Below are positions 1 through 13,200 of a DNA stretch of 64,000 nucleotides, piece after piece (the stretch's first letter is position 1; every line of letters begins with the position of its first letter). The notes below the pieces were generated by a model that saw only the letters and a list, made by a program, of their open reading frames with translations, did no database searches and was not told the origin of the DNA. The position numbers were made by a program, and so were the translations under genes. This DNA is from Rhynochetos jubatus (Eukaryota; Chordata; Aves; Eurypygiformes; Rhynochetidae), in contig CM050653.1 in the NCBI GenBank assembly GCA_027574665.1, forward strand, positions 14,282,664 to 14,346,663, in the 5' to 3' direction.

Positions 1-87
1 TGACCAATATCTTCATCCTGTCAATCCCACTTCTCTTTATTCAGCAATAAAATACACTCAGCTTTTTCATTCAGCAGAAATACATTC

Positions 88-110
88 GGAGGGGTGGGGG
101 GGGGGAGGGG
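88..110 (+). repeat. G-tract with G-quadruplex potential
   Basis: The sequence reads GG-A-GGGG-T-ten Gs-A-GGGG. Runs of four, ten and four Gs separated by single bases can supply four G-triplets or G-tetrads, so an intramolecular G-quadruplex is possible on the plus strand. It may equally be a simple low-complexity tract. Confidence 0.7.
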
Positions 111-794
111 AAAACAGGATACTTTTTGAATAGAAATATTGGTGAACATATTGACTATTTATAAATATAAAAATTAAAGGATGAAATTATCGACCTCACT
201 TTTAATTAGGTTGGCATTACTTTGGGGAAAAACAGTTTGGACTTCAGGTTCATTGTATGGCACAGATAATGGTGTCACTGGCAGAGTTTTGGGGATTACA
301 ACGTTCTTAGCTTCAATGTTAAATCGATTCTCAATGTGTCAGAAAAATTCTTTTGATATATATTCAACATATACCTTCATGTTGGACCACCCAAATGGAA
401 ATTATTTTATATAATCTTGTATGCACATGAACGTGGGCTTGAAAAAAAAGCATGCCATGGACAGCAGGTATTTTTCTTAATCAAAATCCTTCTTTTTTGT
501 GGGTGACATATTCTACTTTCTGTTTACTGAAACCAAACATGGAACCTAAACTTTCTAAACATCTCAGTGTGGTCTGAATTTCATTACTCAAGCCAGTTCT
601 GATATTAGCTAATCTTGAACGAAATACACACTGATTTAAAAAAATAATGCCCATTCATATCAAATTGTTGACAAATTCTCAAAGAGCAAGGAATGGCACT
701 GAAGTTCTGAGGCAAATATATCACATACGCCTCAAATAATTCTTGGGTAATTCTATAAAACAATTCTTGAAAAGTACCACATGTTCCCTAATTT

Positions 795-816
795 AAAAAA
801 AAAAAAAAAAAAAAAA
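795..816 (+). repeat. Poly-A tract (22 A)
   Basis: An uninterrupted run of 22 adenines. I see no processed pseudogene or SINE body directly upstream, so I treat it as a simple homopolymer and not as a retroposon tail. Confidence 0.9.
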
Positions 817-2036
817 CCACAGAGAAATTATGATATTTCCTTTGCCACTGGCCTTGGTTCATGTACTATGGTTTAAATTTTGCACCACTAGACATAAATG
901 CTATTGTGCTAACTTCATATTATACTAGCAAACGCTTTGGCTGAACACATTAGAAATTCTTACACTTCTGTTCAAACCTTCTGCTGCGGTTAGAAAATAT
1001 ATTTTTCTTAATAAATACATTTATTATGCCATGTAAAATAAGTCTTGCTTGTTATTCTGTTAACAGAAAGAGTTAAGCCAGAACAACAAAGTACTCTCTG
1101 AATCAGAGAAGTATTTTTGGAGATGATACTTTGGAAAGGGGAAAATTTGCTTGGTTTTTGTTTAAACTAAAAGTGGTGTTGTATTGACATGTTTGGATTA
1201 GGTTTTCAATGCATTTTTCCAACCTGTTGGACACCTTCCACAAATTATAAAAAGACAGCACAAACAGAAGTGAAGAGTAAGGGAATGTTACTTTTATGAA
1301 CAAATTTCTCCCCAGGGGTTTAGAGAGACGGTCCGTACACATTTTTGTGTAAAGATACAGGACAAATTTATTACAACAGAGAGGAGAAGTAAAAGCAAAT
1401 TTATTTTCATTTTTATCATTCCTGGCAGTTCTTCCAGCAGACAGCCCAGGTCTGTGAACTGTGTAAGGAGTTTCTGTGGCTCAGACCTTCCACATCCAAG
1501 CAGGTTTGGGATCTGAAATTCACTGCTCCTGTCAGAGTGGTCTAAAAGAATCGGTCACCTCTTCTAGCACACTAGCCTTTCCTTAGACTGAAAATTCTTT
1601 TCCTATCTGTTAACTCAGGGTCATTTTTATTCAGCACCACTGACACAACAGCTCAGTGTCTGAGGGCAGGTGCCGAGAGATAACAGCAGCCTCACAAAAA
1701 CCAGAATCCTCTGAGCCAACCATTGTTCCAGAAGCATCAAGCCCACTGATTCATACTGTTGTCATACAGCATTCCTGCAATGTCTTCTTCACTCTTGAAA
1801 CAAGTCAGTCACAAACTCTCTAAGAGTTGAAGAAACATCTTCAGTCCACAGAATGAGAAAAATCCACAAATAATATATTATTTTTTCCATTGCAGTTATT
1901 ATTCCTGACCTGATCTGCAGCATTTCTGATCTATTCCTTCAGAGTCTAATGGCAAGTGTGCATGACTGAGTATGGCAGCTCATATAACCACATTGTAATG
2001 CAGCTCAGGATAAGGGGTTTTAATAAAGAGCTACGT

Positions 2037-2851
2037 AGAATCATAAAATCTTTTGGTTGGAAAAGACCTTTAATATCACCAAATCCAACCATTAACTTAA
2101 CACTGCCAATATCACCACTAAACCATGTCCTTCAGCACCTCTTCCACTCTGGGCAGCTTGTTCCAAATTCAGATAACCCTTCTGGTGAAGAAATTTTTCC
2201 TAATATCCAATCTAAACCTCACCTGTCACAACTTGAGGCCATTTCCTCATCCTATCACTTGTCACTCAGGAGAAGAGACCAACTCCCACCTCTGTGCACC
2301 CTCCTTTCAGGTAGTTGTAGAAAGTGATAGGGTCTCCCCTGAGCCTCCTCTTCTCTGGGCTAAACCACCCCAGCTTCCTCAGCCGCTCCTCACAGGACTT
2401 GTCCTCCAGACCCTTCACCAGCTCCGTTGCCCTTCTCTGGACACGCTCCAGCACCTCAGTGTCTGTCTTGTAGTGAGGGGCCCAAAAGTGAACACAGGAT
2501 TCAAGGTGTGGCCTCACCAGTGCCAAGTACAGGGGGGTAAATCATTTCCCTATTCCTGCTGGCCACACCGTTCCTGATGCAGGCCAGGATGCCACTGGCC
2601 TTCTTGGCCACCTGGGCACACTGCTGGCTCATTCAGCTGCTGTCAACCAACACCCCCAGGTCCTTTTCCTCCAGGCAGCTTTCCAGCCACTCTTCTCCAA
2701 GCTGGTAGCATTGCCTGGGGCGGTTGTGACCCAAGTGCAGGACCCGGCACTTGGCCTTGTTGAACATCACACAGTTGGCCTCAGCCCATTGATCCAGCCT
2801 GTCCAGATCCCTCTGAAGAGCCTTCCTTCCCTCAGGCTGATCAACATCCCT
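2037..2851 (-). mobile_element. CR1 LINE 3' fragment, antisense
   Basis: A 5'-truncated CR1 non-LTR retrotransposon on the minus strand. The plus-strand left edge (agaatcataaaatc) is the reverse complement of the CR1 3' terminal ATTCTATG-type tail, followed by the complement of the typical 'ggttggatttggtgat' 3' UTR. Further right, the minus strand encodes the C-terminal part of CR1 ORF2. The truncation point lies near 2851, inside the reverse-transcriptase region. The insertion is old: it carries a frameshift in a C homopolymer (2532-2537), an in-frame stop near 2266 and small deletions. Family assignment is by remembered consensus and is secure at the CR1 level; the subfamily is not determined. 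Confidence 0.93.
2266..2851 (-). pseudogene. CR1 ORF2 C-terminal remnant
   Basis: The longest intact part (2266-2526) reads [18 protein letters not shown], followed by the stretches [18 protein letters not shown] and [16 protein letters not shown]. These are hallmark segments of the region C-terminal to the CR1 reverse transcriptase. Upstream on the minus strand the same protein continues in another frame, with recognisable pieces such as QCAQVAKKA and GILACIRN. The break is a run of six Gs on the plus strand (2532-2537), one base longer than the reading frame needs. The frame ends at a stop just after VGVGLFS, where related elements read through. It is therefore a dead fragment of a polymerase gene and not a host gene. 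Confidence 0.9.
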
Positions 2852-5800
2852 ATTAGAAAATCATAGCTTTCTCAGATCAGAACTGTTTCTGCAACAGATC
2901 AGAAGATTCAGTCTCCCTTTGCATTGACTGGTCATACAGACCAAATTCTGCCCTTTTATTTTGGCATATATCTTTACTGTTAAACAACATCATCCCATTT
3001 CAGCTTCAGTGCTCCTAAGAAATCACAGGGGATTGTCCAGCAGAACCAAGAGTCCCCTCTCATACCTCCACAGTGCCTAGGGAATGATGTAGTAACTTTA
3101 TTTCAGTTACTTTCTTCCCAAAGCCACAGGCAATGAACAGTCACCTGGGACTTTAGTCACCACACACAGTAATATGGTTATGCCATATGGTAACACCGCC
3201 CACTTGGCGCTCAGATTCCAGATTCCATCCACAGCTGAAAATGGATGCGTCAGGTGACATTTTTAAAAGGTGAATTATAAAACAAGTGGGTCTAGAAGAA
3301 AGAAAATGAGCACAGCTGAATATAACTACCCAAATTCCTAAGCTTAAGAGACGCTATTCAGTTGGCTTCAATAATCTTAGGATGCACCTGTATACAAAAT
3401 TTATTATGGCAATTTTCATTACAGTATTCTCCAGTTCTCTTACAAAGAGGAAATGTATGGAAGTGAATTGCTTCTGACTTCAGTCTTCACTAACACTGTC
3501 AATCTTTTCATGGTCTGTGAATGCAACTATATTACATCACTGTTTTCAAGTTCTTTATGAATTCAAAACCTATTAATTTTCCACAACCTTCTAAATCATC
3601 AAGAACTAATTCAACTCTTATTTTGCAAAACAAACATTACTGGAGTTCATTGAATAACACATGTAAAATGCAGACACATGACTCTGAAAATTCTCCACTT
3701 ATGCAACAGAGAGATGATGCTGGCAGGAAAATCAAACCATGTCAGGGATGCCTGGATACTAGTGTATTTTGATTCCAGCTATCAGACCACTAGGAACACA
3801 AAGATTTTCTGGATTCGTAGCAGTCAACAGCTTCAGAAAGCATTGCCTTTTCTCACAGGGATGCATGTTGCTGTGGATGAAAGTGAAGACAGTGCAGTAC
3901 CTATATGCAGTGTGATACTTAACTGTACCAATTGGACCCCTCCTCTCATTTCTTTGCACCTGATAAGCATCCCACATGAAATTTTGGGTCAACAGAGCAC
4001 TTCTTGTATGTGAAACAGTGCTTGACATTTTTGATGCACATTTTACTCCTCCTTCAGAACATGACCTTTGGAAATAACTACCATGTCTGTGAAGTAGAAA
4101 ACAAGATCAGGTAATCAACAATGACTGCATCAAGGATTAAGAAAGAGAATGAGCAAATTGATGTTTCTTTTGTACTTATCATGATGATTACATGCTAATG
4201 TATGCAAATAATTCATACCAGTAGTTTTTTGAGAGCATTTGCAAGGTCTTTAAAAGAGCTTAAAAACTGGACCAAATTCAGGCAACAGAGACAATTGCCA
4301 AATTGGAAGGATTTTTACCAGCAGTTCATGCACGTGAGGAAAGAAATCCTCACTACAACTTGCTGAAAACATTCAAGGAGAATCCTCATTCTTCTAACTA
4401 ATTGCTGTTTTTGTCAGAAATGTAAGCATTTGTCATGGCACATCGTAAATTACTGATAACATATCACCAGTGAACATTTGTCAGTGAGATAAATGCAGAA
4501 AGTATTTATACTGCTTCCAGACCAATTAACACACTGCCACTCTTCACCACCCAAGTTTGGTGGTATTTGAGTTATTGAAAAACTGAAGCTGCTTGTCTTT
4601 AAATGATCTTTGCTGTTGTAGGTTATTATTACCCCAGATGCATTGCAGAATTCCAAATCCCAGTCAGTTATGAAATTCTCCCCCACCTCCCTCAAAAGGG
4701 GCCCTTGTTGATTTCTCAAGTACTTCGGCAGCCAGGACCCACAGTTGCTCTATGGAAAGACATGACTCATGCCCAACTCATTCATTTAAAATTCTCTCCA
4801 GCTCAATAATTTCTGGCAGTCACTCCAGTCCATTCTCTGGGTGTCAAAAACACAGGCTATTTTAGCTGGATATTCTCTCTGGCTCAACTAAATGGAGGAG
4901 CTGGATTATCATTACATTCCTATCAATCAGGTGCAGTTCATCAAAGATTATAGAATAGCCAAGAATAAAGTTTATTTATTTAACACTGAAATGTACTCTT
5001 TTTACTGCTGCAATGTTGTTTTATAGCAGTTGACCATCCAGCCCTTATATAGTAATTTATTGGAAATGAGAAAATTTTAAGGTACAGCTTCAGTAAGTTT
5101 CTATAGCACAAACAATTTCTGAACTACTCTAACCTAGGGTCACTCAAATCAATCCCTGAACTTGTATTCCAAGACCTCTCCCTTTTCTAGCAAACTCAGA
5201 CAACCCATCAACTCACATTGCCTGAGACTGCTTTTTGGAAAGGTAAGTCTATGTCCTCCAGCAACCACACCATTTCTGTCAGCTTCCTTAACATACACAT
5301 GACTTCTCCAGAGAAATGCCAGGCAATGAACAGCTTTTTCGTTAATGTTCAAGTACAACTGCCCTTTGGCACTTGAAGAATTGAATCTATGTCTACAAGA
5401 CTGCAGATTGGACTGGCTTAAAAAGTCCCCTGAAGACAAAGGCAGTGCAGATCAGCCAGGGACTGAAAATGGAGTAAGCCAGGTTTTCTGCTATCACCAC
5501 CCACACCCTGTACTACCAGCCTGCAAAATTGCTCACTGGTCCAAGAAACATCAGAAGCAGACATCTGAAGATGGGGAGACATTTGAATGGGGAGAGGAGG
5601 GCAAGCCAGACCTGCCACATCTGATCCAGCTCTCACTGAAATAATATTCCCATTCTGTTCACAATACATATTGAACCAAAGCCAATCTATCTGCTATCAT
5701 CTACTGCACCAAAAAGCCGTAACTCACCACTGTCTCATAGATACAGGAAAATAGTAAGATAGCATTCATCCAAATGGCATGCTTTTAAATTTTCACAGCC

Positions 5801-8800
5801 TTTGAGACAGCATGTCCTAAAGTGCCTTCTCAGATCCAGAGACAGAGAATGTTTTGACACTAATTTGAATATATTAATAACAACATTACTAAGACCGTGG
5901 AAATAATACATAAGCTGTGATTTGATTGTGCTTTCTGTTTTGCACTGCCGCTGCTCATCATTCTGCTAAAAAATTTTAATGGCCCAGGCAAACATCAAGC
6001 ACAAGACAATATCCCACACTCAAAATCCAAGACATCCTTTTAGGGTTTTTGTACAAGCAGCATATTTTTGCATTAAAAATAATACTATTGGATATACAGA
6101 AAGAGTACTGAGGAGCCTTGTCCACTTTTTAAATATCTTTTTGCAAACATTACAATACACTCTAGCCACCTAGGATGACCCTGAAAACCTATACAGCTGG
6201 CAGAAGACACATCTGACTTGCAATCACACTAGCATAGCAATCCATCAGAATATGATTTTGACAGGTTGTCACCCAAACTTTTTTCATTATTTCTTTAAAG
6301 AGATGGCTCATTAAAGCTAGTTCAAGTGAGAGCACAACTTGCAAAAAGTTTTGCAAAACTACCTTTTCAAAATTTGCAGTTCAGACCTCTCAGTACCTTT
6401 TAGCTGGGATTCATCATGCCTATCTTTAGCCACCCATTGAATTGAATGTTTTGCCTAAGCTAGGCATCTGTTCTCACTGGGTTTTTTTCATCAGTGAAAA
6501 GACACATTTACTCTACCTTAGGCATACAATTCCATTCCAGATTTTGCATTCTTCCTGAAACAGACAATACAATCTGAGGAGCTTTCCAGTGGATCACAAG
6601 GCACCTATGATTCAAAATCCCAGTAAAATTAAATGTGAGCTTGGACTCCGCTCTGTTTATTAGTAAAGGGAATCAGGTATTTAAAGGCCAATGCTTCCTT
6701 TTAAAATGTTCCCCTTTGGTTTACTGAACTTTTCAAACTGTGATATCAGAAACTGCACTGCTAAAAGACAACATTTTAAAAGAAAAAAATGCATCCTCTT
6801 AAAAGGTACTTTTAAAAGATACTCAGCAGTGCACTTTCAGAGAGCAAGAAGTCCTCGTTCTGGATGCAACCCAACAATGTAGAGACAGCAACATCCATCC
6901 AAGTCATGTAGTCGTCTGCAACTTCACCCATTTCAGTTAAAATAAAGTTTCTTATCTATGCAAGTGCCACTCAAGATCCACAAACGGCATTCTCATGGCA
7001 ACAGTATTATTGCACCTCAGGATATTGTTCAGGCAGATGTAATGTGCAATCAGTAAGTCACACTGAACAGTGTTTTCTATTAAGCACTGGCTTCCTCTCT
7101 GTTCCTTACAGATACTTGCATTGATTGCTCTGACACCACTCACATTAGCGTGTAGATTTTTACTTGGTTATTAGAGAGGTGTTAACACTGCCTAAGAATC
7201 AGAGCATTACTAATTAGGAAATCCAAGTCTGTGAGCTGATTCCTATTCCTATTGATTTTGGTTTTAATTTTCCTCCTTTTAGAAGCAGCCTGGGTATGCA
7301 GCTTGGGCACGGGTGTGTTACGAAAGGCAAGGAAGAAAAAGCAGTAGTGCGTGTTTATTGTTTCTTCTGTACTTTCTTAAGGATGAACTTAAATAGATTG
7401 TTTGGAGGAAGGTTAATGAATTTAGATCAGGGTTTACAACAGCTGCCAGCAGATGGGGAGAGGCTGGGGGAGCAATCTGCCCGAGGTGAAAAGAGGCTCT
7501 TAGAGGAGCAGGAAAGCACATGCTGAGAATTCTGCCTTTTTGACAGGTCAAGTAAAGTGCAATTTATGAAATCAATAAACAGACCTGCCATTATTATGGA
7601 TTAACCAGGCTTTTCTTCATTTAGAGACTTCTGCAGTACTGGAGAAAATATATAAGATTCTTGGACCTTCTGCAATAGGCAGCCTTAGAGGGAGTATTTG
7701 GGGAAAGGAGGAAAAGGGAGACACAGAATCAGCATAGAAATTCAGCTCTTCCCACCCTCTGTTTCATCTAAATATTCCTATGCCTAAGTCTTGATAAGAA
7801 GTTTCACCTTTTTTCTGATACTGAACTCATTCATCACCCAAAGCTCCTAATGTTACCACCCCTCAGAAAACAAATTAATTGAAGGTTTGCTTTTTTATCC
7901 TTGGAAAAAGAGAATGTTCCTCACCACCTCTGCATTAAGCTCTCTCCCACCTAATACTCAGACGTGTGTCAGCCTGTTCAGATTTACACTGCAATGACTA
8001 AACAGGCGAGGGACTCATGCATCTTTATTTTTTATAGTGCTGTGCCCTCCCACAGGTCTCTTATTGTCTGGCTGGGACCGTGGTGCAAACGGTTATCATG
8101 CCCTGGCAGAGATGAAATCATGCTCTTTGGCAAGCTTAGGACATGGTAGTACTGAAATAATGGGTCTGGAACAGTAACAGTGTTGAGCAGCCAAATGATG
8201 AACACATAGCAAATTCCACTACTATATGTGAGAGCATGATGTTAAAGTTCACAGGAGGAGAGAGCTGATGTTCATTGAGAAGTAGCATATAGGGGTGCTG
8301 AAACCACATACCACTAATATTATAAACCGCAAGAATGGTCTGTCTTTTGTTTTGTATTTGCAAAAGACTGAGAATCACAAAGCATCGGTCCTGACTGAGG
8401 TTTCTAAGAGCTACCATAATACCAATAATAAACAACGTTATTGCTTAACTTTTTTAGAACATATTCCTGTAAGAAAAAATAAATGCTGTCTTGCTTGAAG
8501 CCAACCAAAACAATTTAGATCTGGAGAATAGCTATTACCAAGACAAACAGAATAAACCAAAAATGACAGCTCTTGCTTCAGACCAGAAACCAAACTACTA
8601 TTGCTTATCAGTTTGTTGCTAGGTAGAACAAGTCATGAACCTTAGGACAGTGTTTGATTCAAAATGTGAGAGTAGGAAATATTTTCATGTGAAGATTTTG
8701 ATTCAAGCAAAAAAGCCTTTTGTAAGAAAAAAAAAAAAACTTGAAATCCTCTAAATCATATCTCATATATGTATATATGTGCAGATACACACATTTAATT

Positions 8801-10103
8801 TTTTACTCCAAGATACTTGTCTATATCTGTTTATGGGGAAACTTCTAAAAGTATGAGAGAGAAAAAAATCTTAGTAAAGGTTTTTACAGCTATTTTAAGT
8901 AACTATTTTGTGCTGCTGAAATGCTAATTATTTGTTTAAGGAAAATGAAAAATAGTAATTTATTTCATGAAATAGATTTCAGTTTCGTGAAAAAAGCAAG
9001 ATCACACACACCATCTGGCCTGTCTTATTCAGGTATACTGTTCATTCACTTTTATCCGAGAGATCAGACGCCACCATAATCTGGGTATAAATATGAGTAC
9101 ATAAGTATTCTTGTGCACTTGCATACTTTCACAAGGGACAGTACAAGCATCATAGCCATCTTATGGTCTATGCAGTCCTTTATTTTTTGCCTCTTCTCAT
9201 TGAGGGCTTCTACAAACCAAACACCAAAAGTCAAAAAAAAAAAAAAAAAAAAACAACACCAATTTGAGAGTGACATGGTTTAAAGGTGCAGTATTTCCTT
9301 GCTATTTTTACAATGGCAAGCATGTAAGCTACTACAGACATCACAAGATGTTGGAAGGAGGTTTCCAAGCTTACAGCCAGGTGTCATACTTTTATTGTTC
9401 TTACAGTCCTAGTCCCAAGGCTCCTGCCTTCACACACTCATATTCCCATACCTACAGTTTTGGGTAACTACTTCCCTTGTCTAATCCATTATTCATATGT
9501 CTCCTATTTTCCCCACAGAAAACCTATGCCCAAAATTCCTTCCACATTTCAATGCCCAACCTTCTGTTCTTTAGCTTCCCATCATAACCCTACTTTCTTC
9601 TTCCATGGACATGCTTACATCCACAGAATGCAAGTTTTCATGACTCATCTAGGAAGGATAAATTTTGGACAAGGCTGAGCATGCACAACAAAGGAGACTC
9701 AGAAGGTTTTCTGTCCCCAAATCCGGTGCAGTTCATCGTTATTCAGACAGTCCTCCAGTGCTGGAGGTGTGATGGTAGTACATCGAGGTAGATGTGAGAT
9801 ACCTTTAATTTTATCTCAGTAGGGTAGTGATGGTACTGTGGGAAAAATTTGAAATTAAACTAGCCACCAGCTAAATGTCTACAGTCCCAGAGGCTACCAC
9901 ATCCTGATTTTAAGGAGCATTTGATACAAAAGCTATCTCTACACAGTCTGCATCACATTCTGTTTGTGGTGTTACATGCTTTGCAAAGCCTGGTTTGCAG
10001 ACACAGCAGTGGCATTAAGTCACTTCATCATCCTGCAGTTCAAGTTGTGATTTCTGTGTTACCCCACTTACAGTATGCCAAATGCATTCAGAACAAAATG
10101 CAT
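2852..10103. other. Non-coding, no gene recognised
   Basis: About 7.2 kb of AT-rich sequence with only small unrelated open frames (the largest about 110 codons, around 3678-4013) that match nothing I know and lack supporting exon structure. There are A-runs at 8727-8739 and 9233-9253. I recognise no transposon body, although diverged ancient repeats cannot be excluded by eye. The segment at 7440-7500 faintly resembles a MIR core but is too weak to call. Confidence 0.6.
9233..9253 (+). repeat. Poly-A tract (21 A)
   Basis: Twenty-one consecutive adenines following 'caaaagtc'. No retroposon body is recognisable immediately 5' of it. Confidence 0.9.
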
Positions 10104-10212
10104 CGACAACTTCTCTGGGAAACCTTATCCAGTACTTCTCCACCCTCCCTGGGAAGAATTTTTCCCTAATATCTAATCTAAATCTGCCCACTTTCAGTTT
10201 AAACACATGGGT
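10104..10212 (-). mobile_element. Short CR1 fragment, antisense
   Basis: The minus strand reads LKVGRFRLDIREKFFPGRV and then EKYWIRFPREVVDA. This is the ORF2 C-terminal signature of CR1 (family pattern: [12 protein letters not shown], then a W-N-R-LPREVV block). The match begins near 10104 and fades after 10212, giving a fragment of about 110 bp that lacks the 3' tail. It could be an old CR1 broken at both ends. The protein-level match is clear even though the piece is short. Confidence 0.85.
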
Positions 10213-13200
10213 TTCAATTTAAACCCGGTGAGTTAATCACTATGAGACAGACCCTGTATTATGCACAGTTTGGAAACTCACTATAAAACAGGAAAAAAGT
10301 GAGATGTGCTCTATTTCACAAAATACTTCTCAGAAAAAAATTATTAGGAAAAGTTCTATAAGTAAAAACCATATCACCACAAGTAACACTGGTCTCATTA
10401 TAAGTGTAGAGGACAAGTATCTTTCAGTTCTAAAAACTAGGACTCCTAGAAGCTAGTATGAATAAAGTTTCCCATCTCAGGATTTGGGGTTTTTTTCCAA
10501 TGTTTTTTCCAGCACTATTGCAATCTACAGCTTTGGATAATCTGCTTGTTTAATATCCAGAATTTCCCTACAATGTATAGTATGAGATAAAAAGAAGATG
10601 AGTTCCTCACCAGCAGAGAACAGCATTCCTCCCAGCTTCACTTTTTTTCAGGCACCTGAAAGTTCCCCATTCAGTCTAAAGCTACTCAATACCAATGTAA
10701 GCATCTCTGGAGTGAGTTTCACCCATCCAAAGCAGGTCACCTACACTCATTATCGAGGTGCCTAGATCATACATTCTGAAATTTTGGAAAGCAAAATTAA
10801 GATGAAATTGTGTCTTTTACTGCGTAATGTATGTCTTAAGCAACATAAAAACAAGAATAAGATTTAAGCATCAAAATCTCTTCATTTTCTACAGATGTTT
10901 AGAGATGGTGGGCCAAAAATAATTGTGAAAAGTTAATGTAAGTATTTATCAGTGATGCTCAGGGACTTTTTTATATACATAGTGTCAATGACCAAATTCC
11001 TAAGCTGCAAGTGTTGATTAAACTGTTCTCTTTATAATTGTACTTGATTCTTAAATGTAAAGATTTTCTCTACAGCTCCACAAATTCAAAAAGTAACACT
11101 ATCTTGTCAGAAACATAAACCAGTTTTGCTGGTCCTACAAATTTTCAGTGACAGGATCTGTGTGCTGCATCTTCTTCAGGTAAAGAAATAAAAAATAATC
11201 TCCTAGTACTCCACCTTAAAACATAAACTATTTACACGGTGCTTCCTTTTAGATGCCGAGTGTTCATTGTTCAACCTAGTTCAGCCATCCTGTGTGGGTT
11301 CCACATTACTTCCCTGTCTTCCTCCACTTAAAAAAACCTGCTGTGATCATTGGATTTTTAAGACTTCCATCCAGATCTGTCCTCTATACTTACAACATTA
11401 TTAAATAACTAGAAAATAATTTAGCAACAGGCTATGTGTAGTAAACATCAGCAGACCTTGATAATGAAATCTGTCCTACATATTCCTAATCAATTATCCC
11501 AAAAAACAATGTATATTACAGGACGTGCTGTACATGTTACTAATCTTGGAAACTGATGTTTTGTATTCTTATTTTACTAATAAGGTCTTTTGAGGAAGGG
11601 TGAACTCTGTTTAAACTATCATTCATCTTCATTTAATATCCTGCCAAGTTCCAAAGCAAGGCCAGAAGGGCATGAAGCTTTTGTGAAATAATAAACTATT
11701 CCTTAACCCGAACACTGATGATATTATCTCTACTTCACTGATAGAGCATCTGCTTTCTACCTCATTAATCACAAACATTAAAATGCTATAAACATTAAAA
11801 TGCTATTCTTAAAGAAACAATATTTAGCTTATTTTGGTCTTATCTTTTTGACAGGCTCTGCTCTTCCTACTGTCACAGAAGACTTGTTTTCCTTTCATGT
11901 CCTTACAATTCAGTATATCTACGTATAATTCAGCAATCTATACAAAGTAATTTTTTGCTCTTCTTTTGATATGTTGTCGTGTGATCAGATTATTTCACTT
12001 TCGAAGAAACAAACTCTAATAACAAGTAGCTTAGGCAGATTCTCTGTGATAGTGATTTTATTTTTATTTTTGCTTTGTTAATACACAAGTAGAACACCTG
12101 GGGGAACAAAACGGCATTTCAACCTTAGACTGTGTTAAGTACATAATAACTGCACACCCACAAAACAAATAAAAGCAAGAGGAAATTCTGAAACCTCAAC
12201 CTGAAAGTCATGTTTGGTTCCCCTTTGTTCTGGTGCCCCTACAGTAACCTAGTTAGAGTGTGATTATTAATTTCTGCAGTCCACAACATAATCTTCCTCA
12301 CTCAAAATGACAGAAAGTAATTTACAATAGTGTAGCCAGGAAAGCAGGCAGTTACCATCATGAATACAAAGAGAAGAGACTTTTCTAACAATTCAGCACC
12401 TTTTTCTTTCCATTCCTCTGTTTTAATGCCTTTTTCAGTCATAGTTCAATCATATAAGACTTCAGTTATGGTAAGTATGTGTGATACCTCACAAAGAAGT
12501 AACAGAAATCATGGCAGGCATCTGAATAGGCAGTAGTGTTTATTTAGATGCATAATATAATTTATAACGTTCTTAGTATGATGAATTTGAAACTGTTATT
12601 CTTCATCAGTACAATGATAAATATTTTTAAATCATCCATAGAAGGTCAATGGTAGGGATTTTTAAATGCCTTGAAGTGTCTATTAATTTAAGCTGTATCC
12701 AGTGTCTAGAAGTATTTGATTACTTAACTGAAAGCTATAACTACTGTGAGTCATGTTGTCAGTGATCACCTCATACTTCCATGAGGCCAATGTCTTTTAT
12801 AAGGGAAGGCAAGTGAGTTATGGTAAAGGTGAACAGCTGGAGGATGAAACTATTTTTTTTTTGTCTTTTCTTAAACCATGTTTCTTCACATTTGTTTTGA
12901 TGTCAATGCTTTGGATATAAAGGTACACCAACGGACATGAAAGATACAGAGTGATTTGCAATTAATGGCAGTCATAGGAAATGCTGTGAAAGAGGGTTTA
13001 AGGTCTTCCTTGAGAACTAATGAGAGACTCAACAAATCATTTCCAGAAAAAAAAGTCTAAGATTGTAGATGATCAAGCAATTGCAAAATCACATGATTAA
13101 TGATGCATGTTTTGGGGTGGCTTAATGACAACTGCATTTTATTTGTGTTCTGGATTCTCAATTGCTGACATGGATTTAGATGAGTCTTTCAAAATTTCTC

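Larger units (their letters stand above)
1..2036. other. Non-coding, no gene recognised
   Basis: This AT-rich stretch has only short open frames of under 125 codons, with no recognisable protein family, no CpG-rich promoter and no RNA gene I can identify. It contains a G-tract (88-110) and a 22-base A-run (795-816), listed separately. It could be intergenic or intronic; nothing visible decides between them. Confidence 0.7.

Noticed and set aside
795..816. Poly-A run as the tail of a processed pseudogene or SINE
   Set aside because: No gene-like or SINE-like body lies upstream, and no flanking duplication was seen.
1956..2577. Plus-strand frames of 123 and 150 codons
   Set aside because: They are antisense shadows of the CR1 ORF2 remnant on the minus strand.
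7440..7500. MIR-like segment ('agatggggagaggctgggg', 'tctgcccgaggtg')
   Set aside because: Only one short block fits; no collinear second block supports it.
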